This document shows positions 19,182-29,600 of a DNA stretch of 64,000 nt, piece after piece. The notes below the pieces were generated by a model, which was given only the letters and a program-made list of their open reading frames with translations, did not search any database and was not told the DNA's origin. Origin of the DNA: Tamlana crocina (GTDB lineage Bacteria > Bacteroidota > Bacteroidia > Flavobacteriales > Flavobacteriaceae). Each line of letters starts with the position of its first letter. The stretch's first letter is position 1. The stretch is from NCBI GenBank assembly GCA_040429635.1, contig CP158972.1, positions 2,180,001 to 2,244,000 on the forward strand. The letters are read 5' to 3'. The position numbers and the translations under genes are program-made.

Positions 19182-19270
19182 TGTCATTTTGAGCAAAGTT
19201 GAGAATCGCGAAACGTATAAATTATTCAGCTTCAATGTTATGAGATTTCTCGACTCCGCTCGAAATGACA
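19182..19270. repeat. Palindromic intergenic repeat, family A (TGTCATTTCGAG type)
   Basis: The left arm begins TGTCATTTTGAGCAAAGTTG (19182-19207) and the right arm ends CGACTCCGCTCGAAATGACA (19242-19270). The arms are imperfect inverted repeats around a 34-base AT-rich centre. It fills the gap between the NUDIX and M42 genes. This type recurs between genes in many Bacteroidota, as I recall. Confidence 0.75.
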
Positions 19271-19301
19271 AAAATATTTTTTTTAAACCTCCTTAAAAAT
19301 A

Positions 19302-20390
19302 TTACTCAAAATAGCTAAACGTATCGCCAGCTTTTATTTGAAGTAGTGTTTCGTAAATCAGTTTAATAACGTTTTCAACATCATCTTTGTGTACCATTTC
19401 TACCGTGGTGTGCATGTAGCGTAATGGCAACGAAATTAATGCCGAAGCCACGCCGCCGTTACTGTATGCAAACGCATCGGTATCGGTTCCGGTAGCCCTC
19501 GACAGTGCCGAACGCTGGAACGGAATCTTTTTCTTTTCGGCCGTATCGGTAATCAAATCACGTAATTTTTGCTGAACGGCAGGTGCGTACGCCACTACAG
19601 GGCCTTTGCCCATTTCCAATAGGCCCTCTTTTTTCTGCTCAATCATTGGGGTAGTGGTATCGTGGGTAACATCGGTAACAATGGCCACGTTTGGCTTAAT
19701 GGTTTGGGTGATCATTTCGGCACCACGCAAACCAATTTCTTCCTGTACCGCATTGGTAATGTAAAGCCCAAACGGCAACTCTTTTTTGTTCTCTTTCAAT
19801 AAACGGGCCACCTCGGCAATCATAAATCCGCCCATTCGGTTATCAATGGCACGGCATACCAATTTATCGTCATTCAAAATATGGAACTCGTCTGGATAAG
19901 TAATCACGCAGCCCACATGTACGCCCAATTTTTCAACCTCTTCTTTATTGGCACAACCGCAATCGATAAAAATATTATCGGGTTTTGGTGCCTCTTCTTT
20001 CGATTTATCGCGTGTGTGAATAGCCGGCCATCCAAAAACACCTTTTACAATACCGTTTTTAGTGTGGATGTTCACTACTTTACTCGGAGCAATTTGGTGG
20101 TCGCTACCACCGTTTCTAATGACGTAAATGAGTCCATTGTCCGAGATATAATTCACATACCACGAAATCTCATCGGCATGCCCTTCAATCACCACTTTGT
20201 AGTTAGCCTCGGGGTTTATCACGCCCACAGCGGTTCCGTAAGTATCTGTAATAAAATCATCTACGTAGGGTTTCAGGTAATCCATCCACAGTTTTTGCCC
20301 CGTCCATTCGTATCCGGTAGGAGAGGCATTATTTAAATATTTTTCCAAAAAATCCATCGACTTTTTGTTCAGTATGCTCTTCTTCGCCAT
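19302..20390 (-). CDS. M42 family metallopeptidase (glutamyl aminopeptidase-like)
   Basis: 362 residues; a cytoplasmic dinuclear-metal aminopeptidase. Metal ligands fall in EGHADEISW (near residue 70), RAIDNRMGG (near 180), QEEIGLRGA (catalytic Glu and metal Glu, near 213), TDVTHDT (near 237) and the late MHTTVEMVHKDD (near 330). Length and motif order fit M42 peptidases such as FrvX/YsdC. Single gene. Confidence 0.92.
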   Translation of the reverse strand: MAKKSILNKKSMDFLEKYLNNASPTGYEWTGQKLWMDYLKPYVDDFITDTYGTAVGVINPEANYKVVIEGHADEISWYVNYISDNGLIYVIRNGGSDHQIAPSKVVNIHTKNGIVKGVFGWPAIHTRDKSKEEAPKPDNIFIDCGCANKEEVEKLGVHVGCVITYPDEFHILNDDKLVCRAIDNRMGGFMIAEVARLLKENKKELPFGLYITNAVQEEIGLRGAEMITQTIKPNVAIVTDVTHDTTTPMIEQKKEGLLEMGKGPVVAYAPAVQQKLRDLITDTAEKKKIPFQRSALSRATGTDTDAFAYSNGGVASALISLPLRYMHTTVEMVHKDDVENVIKLIYETLLQIKAGDTFSYFE

Positions 20391-20493
20391 ATATTAAAGT
20401 TTTGCACTAAAATAGTAATATCCAAAGAAAAAAAATGTTTTACACTCTGTAAATTCTTAATTTTGGCATACTAAATGCTCCAATGTTTTACAG

Positions 20494-21174
20494 ATGAATT
20501 ATTTAAGATTTTTATTTCTACTCATTCCCACGGTGTTGGTAGCTCAGGTAAATGAATTTGAAACCGATTCGACGGATGTGGACTACCTGATTATTGAAGG
20601 CGATTCGGTGCCCAGAACAGCGATTGACCTAGATGAAGTGATGCTATTGCACAAGCTGAAATTTGATAGCAGGGAAGACCGCATCCGGTATTTGATTTTA
20701 CGCCGAAAAACCATAAAAGTTTACCCGTATGCCAAATTGGCTGCTGAACGATTGGACTCGATGAACCAACGGATGGCGCAATTGAAACGCAATCGTGATA
20801 AAAAACGATATACCCGAATAGTCCAAAAATACATTGAAGGGGAGTTTTCTGAAGAACTGAAAAAAATGACCCGTACCGAAGGACAGATTCTCGTTAAATT
20901 GATTCACCGCCAAACGGGAACCACCGCATTCGATTTGGTGAAGGAACTCCGAAGCGGTTGGCGCGCCTTTTGGTACAACACCACCGCAAGCATGTTCGAT
21001 ATTTCATTAAAACGTGAGTTCGACCCCATGAATGTTAAGGAAGATTATTTGATAGAGGATATTTTGCAAAGGAACTTCCAGAGTGGCCGATTGGAAAAAC
21101 AAACCCCGGCTTTGAAATTCGATTTTTACGAACTGTCGAACAAATGGGTGTTTTCAGATGACAAAAAACAGTAG
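20494..21174 (+). CDS. DUF4294 protein, secreted
   Basis: 226 residues with an N-terminal signal peptide (FLFLLIPTVLVAQ). The body is charged and rich in arginine and lysine, with LRRKTIKVYPYAKLAAERLDSMN typical of DUF4294; I know no assigned function for this Bacteroidota family. It is followed after 3 bases by the hemolysin III gene, so the two are probably one transcription unit. Confidence 0.8.
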   Translation: MNYLRFLFLLIPTVLVAQVNEFETDSTDVDYLIIEGDSVPRTAIDLDEVMLLHKLKFDSREDRIRYLILRRKTIKVYPYAKLAAERLDSMNQRMAQLKRNRDKKRYTRIVQKYIEGEFSEELKKMTRTEGQILVKLIHRQTGTTAFDLVKELRSGWRAFWYNTTASMFDISLKREFDPMNVKEDYLIEDILQRNFQSGRLEKQTPALKFDFYELSNKWVFSDDKKQ

Positions 21175-21177
21175 TAA

Positions 21178-21804
21178 ATGCGCAGACAAACGCCCTTAGA
21201 AGAAAAACTCAATGCCGTATCGCATGCCATTGGTGCTTTGTTTGGCATTGTGGCGTTGGTGTTGTTGATTTTATTCGATACACACAAAACGTCTTATAGT
21301 CTGTTGAGCGCTATTATTTACGGCAGCTCGATTATTGTGCTTTTTACTGCCTCAACCTTTTATCATGCCACAAAAAGTGAAAGCCGTAAACATTTTTTTA
21401 GAATCCTGGACCACATCAGTATTTATTTCTTGATTGCCGGCACATACACGCCTGTTTTACTCATTTCGTTGTTGGACAGCAAAGGGTGGACGCTGTTTTA
21501 TACCGTTTGGGGCATTGCCTTTTTCGGGATTATTTTGAAGTTGTTTTTTACCGGGAAATTTGAAGTCTTTTCCACACTGTTGTATTTGGTAATGGGTTGG
21601 CTGATTGTTTTCGATTTTAGTCAGCTATCGGAAGTGATGCACAGTAATGGCATTTTGTTACTATTCGCTGGTGGAATGGCCTATACTTTGGGCATTGTTT
21701 TTTACGTGGTGGAGCGCATTCCGTTTAACCATGTTATCTGGCATTTGTTTGTTTTGGCAGGTGCCATTTGCCATTTTTTTATGGTTTATTTTTATGTGAT
21801 TTGA
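21178..21804 (+). CDS. Hemolysin III family membrane protein (PAQR fold)
   Basis: 208 residues with seven predicted membrane helices. EEKLNAVSHAIGALFG opens the protein, SIIVLFTASTFYHAT holds Ser and His, and HLFVLAGAICHFF near the C-terminus gives the His pair of the PAQR/YqfA family, which binds a metal ion in the membrane. The name hemolysin is historical; the true function is unclear. Same unit as the DUF4294 gene. Confidence 0.88.
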   Translation: MRRQTPLEEKLNAVSHAIGALFGIVALVLLILFDTHKTSYSLLSAIIYGSSIIVLFTASTFYHATKSESRKHFFRILDHISIYFLIAGTYTPVLLISLLDSKGWTLFYTVWGIAFFGIILKLFFTGKFEVFSTLLYLVMGWLIVFDFSQLSEVMHSNGILLLFAGGMAYTLGIVFYVVERIPFNHVIWHLFVLAGAICHFFMVYFYVI

Positions 21805-21844
21805 TAAATTCACGTGAAAACGGGAATCTCTTAATCAATTAATT

Positions 21845-22336
21845 ATGATTGAAATAACCCCTGCAAAATCCAATGAACACTATCAAACCATCGAAACGAT
21901 GGCCAACGCGATTTGGAATGAACATTATATTCCCATCATAGGAAAAGCCCAAGTGGATTATATGTTGGATAAATTTCAGTCGGTAGCTGCCATTGAATAC
22001 CAAATCGCCAACGGATTTGAATATTTTCTACTGAAATACGTCAGTGAAGCGGTTGGCTATCTCGCCATAAAACCTGAAGAAACAGCCTTATTTTTAAGCA
22101 AGATTTATGTTTTGAGCCATTATCGCGGAAAAAAGATAGGCAAGGCAGCGATTGATTTTGTGGAAGAGCAAGCAAAAACCAAAAGTAAAAACAGTATCCG
22201 ATTGACCGTAAATAACAACAATACCCAATCTATTGAGGCTTATAAAAAGTTAGGATTCAAGGTTACTAACCCAATTGTTATTGATATTGGAAATGGCTTC
22301 ATTATGGATGATTTTGAAATGGTGAAGATGCTTTGA
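21845..22336 (+). CDS. GNAT family N-acetyltransferase
   Basis: 163 residues. Motif A of the GNAT fold is VLSHYRGKKIGKAAIDFV near residue 95, giving the acetyl-CoA pyrophosphate loop RGKKIGK; NNNNTQSIEAYKKLGF near 125 is motif B. The acceptor substrate cannot be told. 40 bases after the hemolysin III gene; a palindromic repeat unit follows it. Confidence 0.88.
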   Translation: MIEITPAKSNEHYQTIETMANAIWNEHYIPIIGKAQVDYMLDKFQSVAAIEYQIANGFEYFLLKYVSEAVGYLAIKPEETALFLSKIYVLSHYRGKKIGKAAIDFVEEQAKTKSKNSIRLTVNNNNTQSIEAYKKLGFKVTNPIVIDIGNGFIMDDFEMVKML

Positions 22337-22350
22337 TTGCTTTGAAGATT

Positions 22351-22566
22351 CTCGCAGAGGCGCAAAGGCGCGAAGTTTTTTTTTATCCGCCACTTCAGCT
22401 GCGCTCAATAGAACTACCGAAAACCACATTTTTGCTGCAAATTTTCTTGTTTTCGATATAAATTTCACTCATTTCAAACCGTGAAATTCACTCAAACTGA
22501 CGAAAATCCATTATCCCTTGTTCACTTTATTTTAGATTTTTCTTGGCGTCTTAGCGCCTCTGCGAG
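22351..22566. repeat. Repeat unit bounded by 25-bp inverted repeats, family C
   Basis: Arms at 22351-22375 (starting CTCGCAGAGGCGC) and 22542-22566 (ending GCGCCTCTGCGAG) are inverted repeats with 3 mismatches in 25. The 216-bp unit is non-coding and holds, at 22452-22504, a second motif also found at 63581-63632. It looks like a small non-autonomous element or composite REP unit. Confidence 0.7.
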
Positions 22567-22578
22567 AGTATATTTTTA

Positions 22579-23832
22579 TCAAGCGTGATGAGCCTTAAAC
22601 ACCGAATTACTCGGCAGTTCAAAAATTTCCAAACCGAAGTAGGGGAGTGAAGCTATCAAATGGTCGAAAATATCAGACATGATGTATTCGTAGTTTTCCC
22701 AGCGTTTGTCGCTACTAAAGGCATAAATTTCCAAAGGAATACCCTGTGTGGTGGGTGCCAATTGTCGGGCCATAATCATCATGTCTTTGTTGATGGCCGA
22801 ATGCTGTTTTAAATACGAATCGATGTATTTTCTAAACACGCCCAAGTTGGTCAGATTTCTACCGTTGACCAATATGTCTTTGTTGATGTTCCGTTCGGTG
22901 TTGTACGATTTGATATCCGCTTGACGGGTTTCCAAATAGCTGGATATCAACTGTATGTCTTTTAACTCTTCAACGTCTTCTTCCGAAAGGTATTTTACTC
23001 CATCCTGTTTGATGTAAAGCGCCCGTTTTATACGTCGGCCATCCGATGTGGTCATACCGCGCCAGTTTTTAAACGAATCGGAAATCAGCGCATAAGTGGG
23101 AATAGTGGTGATGGTTTTATCGAAATTTTGGACTTTTACCGTCGCCAGAGTAATTTCGGTAACATCTCCATCGGCACCATATTTTTCAAAGGTAATCCAG
23201 TCGCCAATGCGTACCATATCGTTAATCGAGACTTGAATACTAGCCACAAAACCCAAAATGGTATCCTTAAACACCAAAATAATTACGGCCGAAGCGGCAC
23301 CCAATCCGGTGATGAATTTTATAAAATCGGTTTCGGTGATAATCGCCAAACAAGAAAAAATGCCAATCACCCAAGCAAAAATCATAAATACCTGAATGTA
23401 GCTGGCAATGGGCTTGTCCTTAAACTGTTTTAGTGTTTTTAAATAGTCTTTTACGGTATTGAGCAAGCTACGTACAATCCATAGCATCAAAATAATGCCA
23501 AATACCTTTAAACCTTTTTCGGCAATCTCTTCATAAAACTGAAAATCGGCCAATACAATGGGTACAAATTCCAAAGCAATCAATAGCGGAACGATGTGTG
23601 CAATATTCCTCGGCGCTTTATTGGCTACCAACAGATCATCAAAATTGGTCTTTGATTTTGAAGCAAATTGCGAGAACACCCCAATAAGCAGCTTTCGGGT
23701 AATAAAATCGACTATAAAAATTAAAATGAGCAGTGCCAATAACAACAGCAGCATATTTAAATATTTTGCTGCGACTTCCGTAGTGCCCAGTTCCATTAAA
23801 TAGTCGTACAGCCAGTGCTTTAAACTATCCAT
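22579..23832 (-). CDS. YbdG-like mechanosensitive channel (MscS superfamily)
   Basis: 417 residues, close in length to E. coli YbdG. About five membrane helices in the first 190 residues end with SAVIILVFKDTILGFVASIQ, the MscS pore helix region, followed by the beta domain (NDMVRIGDWITFEKYGADG). A long cytoplasmic insertion and the TQGIPLEIYAFSSDKRWENYE stretch are YbdG-like. Probably protects against osmotic downshift in the inner membrane. Its start overlaps the 3' end of the DUF3817 gene by 8 bases. Confidence 0.88.
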   Translation of the reverse strand: MDSLKHWLYDYLMELGTTEVAAKYLNMLLLLLALLILIFIVDFITRKLLIGVFSQFASKSKTNFDDLLVANKAPRNIAHIVPLLIALEFVPIVLADFQFYEEIAEKGLKVFGIILMLWIVRSLLNTVKDYLKTLKQFKDKPIASYIQVFMIFAWVIGIFSCLAIITETDFIKFITGLGAASAVIILVFKDTILGFVASIQVSINDMVRIGDWITFEKYGADGDVTEITLATVKVQNFDKTITTIPTYALISDSFKNWRGMTTSDGRRIKRALYIKQDGVKYLSEEDVEELKDIQLISSYLETRQADIKSYNTERNINKDILVNGRNLTNLGVFRKYIDSYLKQHSAINKDMMIMARQLAPTTQGIPLEIYAFSSDKRWENYEYIMSDIFDHLIASLPYFGLEIFELPSNSVFKAHHA

Positions 23833-24121
23833 TACGGGCAGGTTTTAAGAATTTCTTTTCCACATAAAAGGTTCCGAAAGGAATTATGGAAGCCACCAAA
23901 ACGACCAGAAATGTGCGGTTGTTCCATTTATAGTCGTTCTTCAGCATAAACGCCATGGCCACATAGGCAATAAATAAAATACCGTGTGGCATCCCCAGCA
24001 TTTTTACGTATTGCGGGTCGTTGGCCATATATTTTATAGGGGTGGCGATAAATAGTAAAAGGATATACGAAACACCTTCCAGCAGTGCTACAATTCGGAA
24101 AATATTTTTAAATGAAAGCAT
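23825..24121 (-). CDS. DUF3817 membrane protein
   Basis: 98 residues from the ATG at 24121; an upstream start at 24160 would add 13 residues not expected for the family. It shows three membrane helices and the pattern RIVALLEGVSYILLLF, then MLGMPHGILFIAYV, which is characteristic of DUF3817 (YdzA-like). Function unknown. Co-transcribed with the YbdG-like channel gene. Confidence 0.82.
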   Translation of the reverse strand: MLSFKNIFRIVALLEGVSYILLLFIATPIKYMANDPQYVKMLGMPHGILFIAYVAMAFMLKNDYKWNNRTFLVVLVASIIPFGTFYVEKKFLKPARNG

Positions 24122-24195
24122 GTTGATTTGTTTTGTGCAAAAGTAGAACACAACACCCAAATAGCGATACGATTTAAGACTTTTTTAGGCTATGA

Positions 24196-24813
24196 CTAAA
24201 CCACGTTGAAAATAAGGATGCCGTAAATAACGAAGCGCAACAACCTTAACGAACCGTAAAGCATTACGCTACGGAACGGAAATTTGATGATGCCCGCCGC
24301 AATACAGGAAATGGAAAAGGGTAGTGGCAATAGGGCACCAACAACGATTAAAAAACCACCCCATTTTTTGGAGTTTTTTAGCTGTTTTTCCATTTTTTGC
24401 TCCAAATAATTGTGAACCGATGGAATTTTGGTCATGGTGTGTCCCATCCAATAGGACAATAAACCTCCGCTATAAGATAATAATGCCAACAGACTTAAAT
24501 ACAGCCAAGGCGCGTACATTTTTCCGGCCCAAGCAATAAAAATTTCTGGCGGAACAAGCCCCAAAAGCGTTTCGGAAACAAAAAAGAAACTGAGTACGCC
24601 ATAAGCTGGCAATATTTCGGTGAGCCTGGTTAATGCTGCATTAATATCAAAAAAATGATTGATTACATAAAGCGCAACTACAATACCAATAATGTACGGC
24701 AAAGCCTTTTTAACGGCTTGCCAAACAAACGTATAAAACCCCGTATAGCTGTAATACTGGTGCAGTAACTGCCAACGCGATTTTTCAGATTTGTTTTTTG
24801 ATTTCGGTTTCAT
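24196..24813 (-). CDS. DedA/VTT-domain membrane protein
   Basis: 205 residues from the ATG at 24813 (an in-frame TTG at 24819 is less likely). VSETLLGLVPPEIFIAWAGK and GALLPLPFSISCIAAGI match the SNARE-associated/VTT fold, whose members are linked to lipid scrambling and membrane potential. About five membrane segments; the basic N-terminus is cytoplasmic. It is the last gene before the AT-rich island. Confidence 0.82.
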   Translation of the reverse strand: MKPKSKNKSEKSRWQLLHQYYSYTGFYTFVWQAVKKALPYIIGIVVALYVINHFFDINAALTRLTEILPAYGVLSFFFVSETLLGLVPPEIFIAWAGKMYAPWLYLSLLALLSYSGGLLSYWMGHTMTKIPSVHNYLEQKMEKQLKNSKKWGGFLIVVGALLPLPFSISCIAAGIIKFPFRSVMLYGSLRLLRFVIYGILIFNVV

Positions 24814-25580
24814 GTCCAATCCAAGATTTTTGGGAGTACAAAGATACTACAAGATCGGACTTCTGTAAAATACTATATTATATTTAATCTTATTTTAACA
24901 GTGGTAGTGGGGTTTTGTGATTTTATATTTTACATAATGTAAATTATAATTCAAATGTGTTTGTATAGCTGTTTATCTTAAATGTACATTTGATAGCTAT
25001 AATTCTCTATTATGTAAAATATCCCAGAACGTGTAGAAATATGAATGAAACATTGTGCTTGGGTCATTAAACTTTTTTAAATTGTTACCACAATTTATTT
25101 TACACATAATTATCCATCGCTTGCCAACGCCATATAAAAGCTTCACTTTTTGCACTGTTTTAAAATTCGCGTATTTGTAAAAATTACGTCAAAAAAAATT
25201 TTACGCAATTCTCGTTAAGTTGCCACAAGAGTATAAAATTTCTCTGCGAGCAAATTTCTATACACTTGTTATATGTAGAACTTAAATTAAAGTTTTCTTT
25301 TTGTGCATTATCTTTTGCCTTGATGCAAAAGAAACAAAAAATCAAGGCTGCATATAATTTTGGAAACAATTAACGGCTCACTCCACTATATCTTAGGAAA
25401 CATTTGAACTATTAAGACTATGTAGTAATATTATGTAAAATAGAAACATTTAAAAAACTGTATTGCTAAACCCCTAAAATATAGTCGTTACACTCGCCTA
25501 TTGTTTTAGCCAAAATTTTATGATACCGAAAACCTTCTTAGTAAGTTAATTATTACTATTTTTAAGCTTCAATATTTCTT
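24814..25580. other. 767-bp gene-free AT-rich leader of the island
   Basis: No convincing gene in any frame. It contains three copies of ATTTTACATA or its complement (24927-24936, 25011-25020, 25432-25441), the first inside the 15-bp palindrome TTTACATAATGTAAA at 24929-24943. A hairpin-prone repeat sits at 25305-25353. An imperfect inverted repeat (CTAAAATATAG at 25474-25484, CTATTGTTTTAG at 25498-25509) lies about 75 bases before the phosphoesterase gene. No TAnnTTTG box was seen close to that gene. Confidence 0.6.
25305..25353. repeat. Hairpin repeat in the island leader
   Basis: CTTTTGC and GCAAAAG (25312-25318 and 25325-25331) pair around CTTGAT, and GCCTTGAT is complemented again by ATCAAGGC at 25341-25348. 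Similar TTGATGCAAAAGAAACAAAAA strings are familiar from Flavobacteriaceae intergenic DNA, so this is probably a dispersed element. Confidence 0.5.
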
Positions 25581-26699
25581 ATGCAGATAGTCCATTTAAC
25601 AGACATACATTTATCAGAAAAAAACTTTAAAGAATTCGAAAATAATTTTCGAAAAGCATTAATTAATGATTTGTCTAAATATCATTCTAAGAATAACCCT
25701 ATTGAACTAATTGTAATTACTGGAGATTTGGTTGATTGTGGAGGTCATTCACTTTTGAAAATGCCAAGATTTAGTAGTACCTATACTAATCCTTTTAATA
25801 TTTTTGATAAAGAATTTATTGAGCCTATCGCAGCAGCTTTAAATATAAAAAAGACTCAGTTTTTATTTATTCCTGGAAACCATGATATTAATGAAAATGA
25901 TATTCTTTGGGTTAATGAAAAGAGTATGAAAAAGGACATAAATGAGTCTAATATAGATAAGTATCTGCATGATACAAGACATAATTTTAATTATAAAAAC
26001 GAAAGATTAAGGTATTTCAAAGAATTTGAATTTGAGATTCATAAATCAACTCCAAATTATAAATTCTCTAACAATGAATCGACTTACTTACATGAATTAA
26101 AAAATGGATATAAAGTTGGTTTTATATTACTAAACGATTCGTGGAGATGTTCTACATGTGAATTAAAAGATGATACTCATAATTATCATTATTTTGGAGT
26201 AAATCAAATATATTCTGGACTGAAAAATCTTGACAGTATGGGATCAAATATAAATATTTGTTTACATCATCATTCAGTAGAGGATTTTAAAGAAAGAATT
26301 GAATTTGAAAGAATCCTAACTACAAAGAACATTGAACTACTCTTATATGGACACCATCATTCAAATGATTCGCAATTGCATTACAATGGAGTTGGTGGTT
26401 GTCTTGGGTTTAGAGGAAGAGCTACACTTAACAAGCCTGAAGATTCTGATTCTAAATATCAATCTGGTTATAAAGTTTTAGATATAAATTTTGGTTTAAA
26501 TAAAGTTGAAAAAATCCATTACAGGAAATATGAATACGATCAGACAAAATTTGTCGCAGATGTTAGGTATGGAGATGATTTAGGTATTGATTGTAACGAA
26601 AGGCATGGTGGAAAGGGATACCCTTTTAGTTTACAAGAGACCTCACCTGCTTCATTTTTAAAGAGCTTAGATGAAGATAAATTTAAAAACTTCAAATGA
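25581..26699 (+). CDS. Calcineurin-like metallophosphoesterase, candidate defence effector
   Basis: 372 residues. All core motifs of the fold are present: DIH (Asp8, His10), GD (48-49), GNHD (99-102), the HHH run at 229-231 and GHHH (257-260). The metal site thus looks complete, as in class III cyclic-nucleotide and nucleic-acid phosphodiesterases. An insertion at about 110-175 is rich in charged residues, and the last 70 residues after the core are of unknown fold. No signal peptide or membrane segment. Its TGA overlaps the ATG of the NACHT gene (ATGA), so the two are translationally coupled. Substrate unknown: cyclic nucleotide, NAD-like metabolite or nucleic acid are all possible. Codons are strongly AT-biased relative to the flanks. 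Confidence 0.85.
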   Translation: MQIVHLTDIHLSEKNFKEFENNFRKALINDLSKYHSKNNPIELIVITGDLVDCGGHSLLKMPRFSSTYTNPFNIFDKEFIEPIAAALNIKKTQFLFIPGNHDINENDILWVNEKSMKKDINESNIDKYLHDTRHNFNYKNERLRYFKEFEFEIHKSTPNYKFSNNESTYLHELKNGYKVGFILLNDSWRCSTCELKDDTHNYHYFGVNQIYSGLKNLDSMGSNINICLHHHSVEDFKERIEFERILTTKNIELLLYGHHHSNDSQLHYNGVGGCLGFRGRATLNKPEDSDSKYQSGYKVLDINFGLNKVEKIHYRKYEYDQTKFVADVRYGDDLGIDCNERHGGKGYPFSLQETSPASFLKSLDEDKFKNFK

Positions 26700-29600
26700 A
26701 TCACTACGAAAAAAGATATATAACACATTTTGGTGGAAACAATCTATCGTCTTTATTTGATGATGATGTTAGTGACTTGACTCTTCTGCAAAGTCTTAAT
26801 AACAATTCAAAGATTGTACTACTTGGCAATCCTGGAATTGGAAAAACAACCGAGTTAAAAAATTTGTTTTCCGAATTATGGAAAGTGAAAGATTCTTCTG
26901 GAATTGTTCCGCTTTTTATTGATTTAAAATATTTCAGAAAAGGTGATAATTTTTATGATTTTATTCAGTTCAAAGAATGGAAAGAATTACCACAAGTTAT
27001 TTTTATTTTAGATGGATTAGATGAAATAGTTGATATTCAAGATTTTATTTCAACTTTTGAAACCTTTATTCAAGACAATTCAGATATTAATATCAAATAT
27101 GTAATTAGTTGTAGAACTAATATTTACGATAAATATTTAATACAAATAACAGACTTTGAAATCTATTTTTTGAAATCTCTAACCTTTGGTCAAGCTAAAT
27201 CAATTTTGAAAAATAAATATGATATAGTTTTACCATTTCAATATAATAATGATGAATTTATTGACGCTTTAAATTCTCCGTTTTTTCTTGATTTATTTGC
27301 AGAATATTTTATTGAGAAAGGGAAATATCCAGAGTCTTATTCTGAGATTTGGGATTTATATATTAATCAAATCATTGATAGAGATAAAGAGAAGTTTAAA
27401 AAGCGAGGTATTATAAATAAGCATAGAATTATTCATTCACTTAAAACTGTTGCTGTTGTAAATGAAATTATGCAGAGAAACTTTACAACCGATGAAGATT
27501 TATATAAAATATTAAACGAAAACTATGAAGATTTAATTGAAAACTCTTTAATTGTTAAAGATAATGAAACTAAAAAGTGGAGTTTTATACATAGACAAAT
27601 TCAAGAATATTTAGTTGCAAAATCTTTGATTGATATTAGCTTTAATGAAATTTTAGATTTTATTAAAATCGAAAACATTAATGCTATTCATCCTTCGATA
27701 TTTAATTCTTTAGCTTTTACAATAGACCTATTAGACCCTCAGAAGGATATTTATAATCAATTAATTGATTGGTTAAAAAAGAATCAAGTTGATGTTTTGT
27801 TTAAATCGGATTCTAATAGATTTAATGATATATTAAAAGTTGATGTTTTTCAATCTTACTTTAGACAAGAGTGTATTGATAAAACATTATGGATTAATAC
27901 TAACAAAACTTTTGAGGTTAAAGAGATAGCAGAATTTGGTAATAACAGAGATAATTTTCTATATCTAAAAAATATCATTTCGGATTCTTTATACCATTTT
28001 CGTGTAAGATATTCTGCTATTGAATTAATCACTTATTTTGACATTCCAATTGATTTAAAGAATGAATTTAAATCATTTTTATTATCACTTCTTAAACAAA
28101 AAGATATTGAGGCTGGAATTAAATCTCAAATAATAAAATGCATAATTTATCAGGAATTACATACTGACAAAATTTATTTTGACATGATTTTTAAGTCTCA
28201 ACATAAAGAGACTAATAAAGAGGTAAATAGGAGTATATTAAGTTTGATTGAAACTCAATTAAACATCGATGAATATTACAGTTATATAAAAGAAGAATTT
28301 TTAAGAGCTCATAATTTACTCCCAAGAAGTGATTCAGATGAAGTAATTAGAGGGAATCGATATATTGTTGAAAGTCTAGTTTTAAAACTTCAAAATCCAA
28401 ATAACTTTATTGAAATTGCAAAGTATTATTTTGATAGTAAAATTAATATTACTGACTATAATAATATAACTGAGCAATTTATTAATAAATGTATCTTCTT
28501 TATTAAGAATGACAATAACTTTTTAAATCAATTTTTAGATAGTGTAAAGAAAGAATTAAAGTATTTAGTTAGAGAGGACTTATTTTATAAAATAATAAAA
28601 GATAGTAACGAGGAACTAAAAACTATAGAACACCTCTTAAATAGAGACTCTTTTAAAGATACAAGTTATTTTATTGCTAAAATTGTTAATGAGGAATCCA
28701 TCAATTTATTAGTTGAATTTATTCTTTCAAATACTATTGATATTAACGAAGTGGAAAGGTTTAGAAATTTTATAGGTAACATAAATTCGCGTAATGTTGC
28801 CAAAATTCTAAATGATAAATTGATTGACAATGGATTCGTTTTTAAAGAAGAAGTAGTAACCGAAGAGCAATCAATCGAAAGCAGGAAAAAATATAAACTT
28901 CAATTACAAGACAATATTGATATTCTTTTCAATTCTGAGCGATTCTTAGAAGAAATCAAAGAAGTATTTAGTATAAATGAAGAAATTGACAACCAAACTC
29001 TTCGAAAAATAGAAAATAAATGGTATGAAGAAAATGGGGCCTGGAATTTTATCAATTCTAAAATATCGTTTTTAAGCCATTTGTTATTTCAATATCGTTA
29101 TCAAACAATAAACTTTACTATTGTTGAAAAAGCTTTAGATGATAAATCAATTGTTTTGTCAAAGTTACAATCATTAATAGAAAGATATAAAAGTTCTTTA
29201 TGGGATTATAATCTGTCAGTTGAGCAAAAGAAACTAATAGAAGATTGGGTTAAAAATATTGCATCAAAAATCAATTTTAATGAAATAATAAAATTGCATT
29301 CAACAGGCTCATACTCGTATCACAAAGATTTTTTAAAACTAAAAACTGTATTTTATTTTAAACAATTATTAAACATAGTTTTGCCACAAAATTTTCTATT
29401 AGAAAGTATCAGATTTTTTGAATTAGATAAATCTAGTGAACCTGATGATAATTTTTTACAATTAAAAAAGGACATTAATAATGATGAAGTCTTTAACAAT
29501 AAAATTGTAGAAAATATAAAGGAAGGGAATCTTTTTTCATTTTCACTTTCGAAACATATTGCCTATGCAATTCAGGAGAAGTTAGAATCTAGTTATATAT

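Noticed and set aside
25184-25369. 61-residue minus-strand frame in the island leader
   Set aside because: Its start lies in the repeat at 25305-25353, its composition is that of AT-rich non-coding DNA, and no domain is visible.
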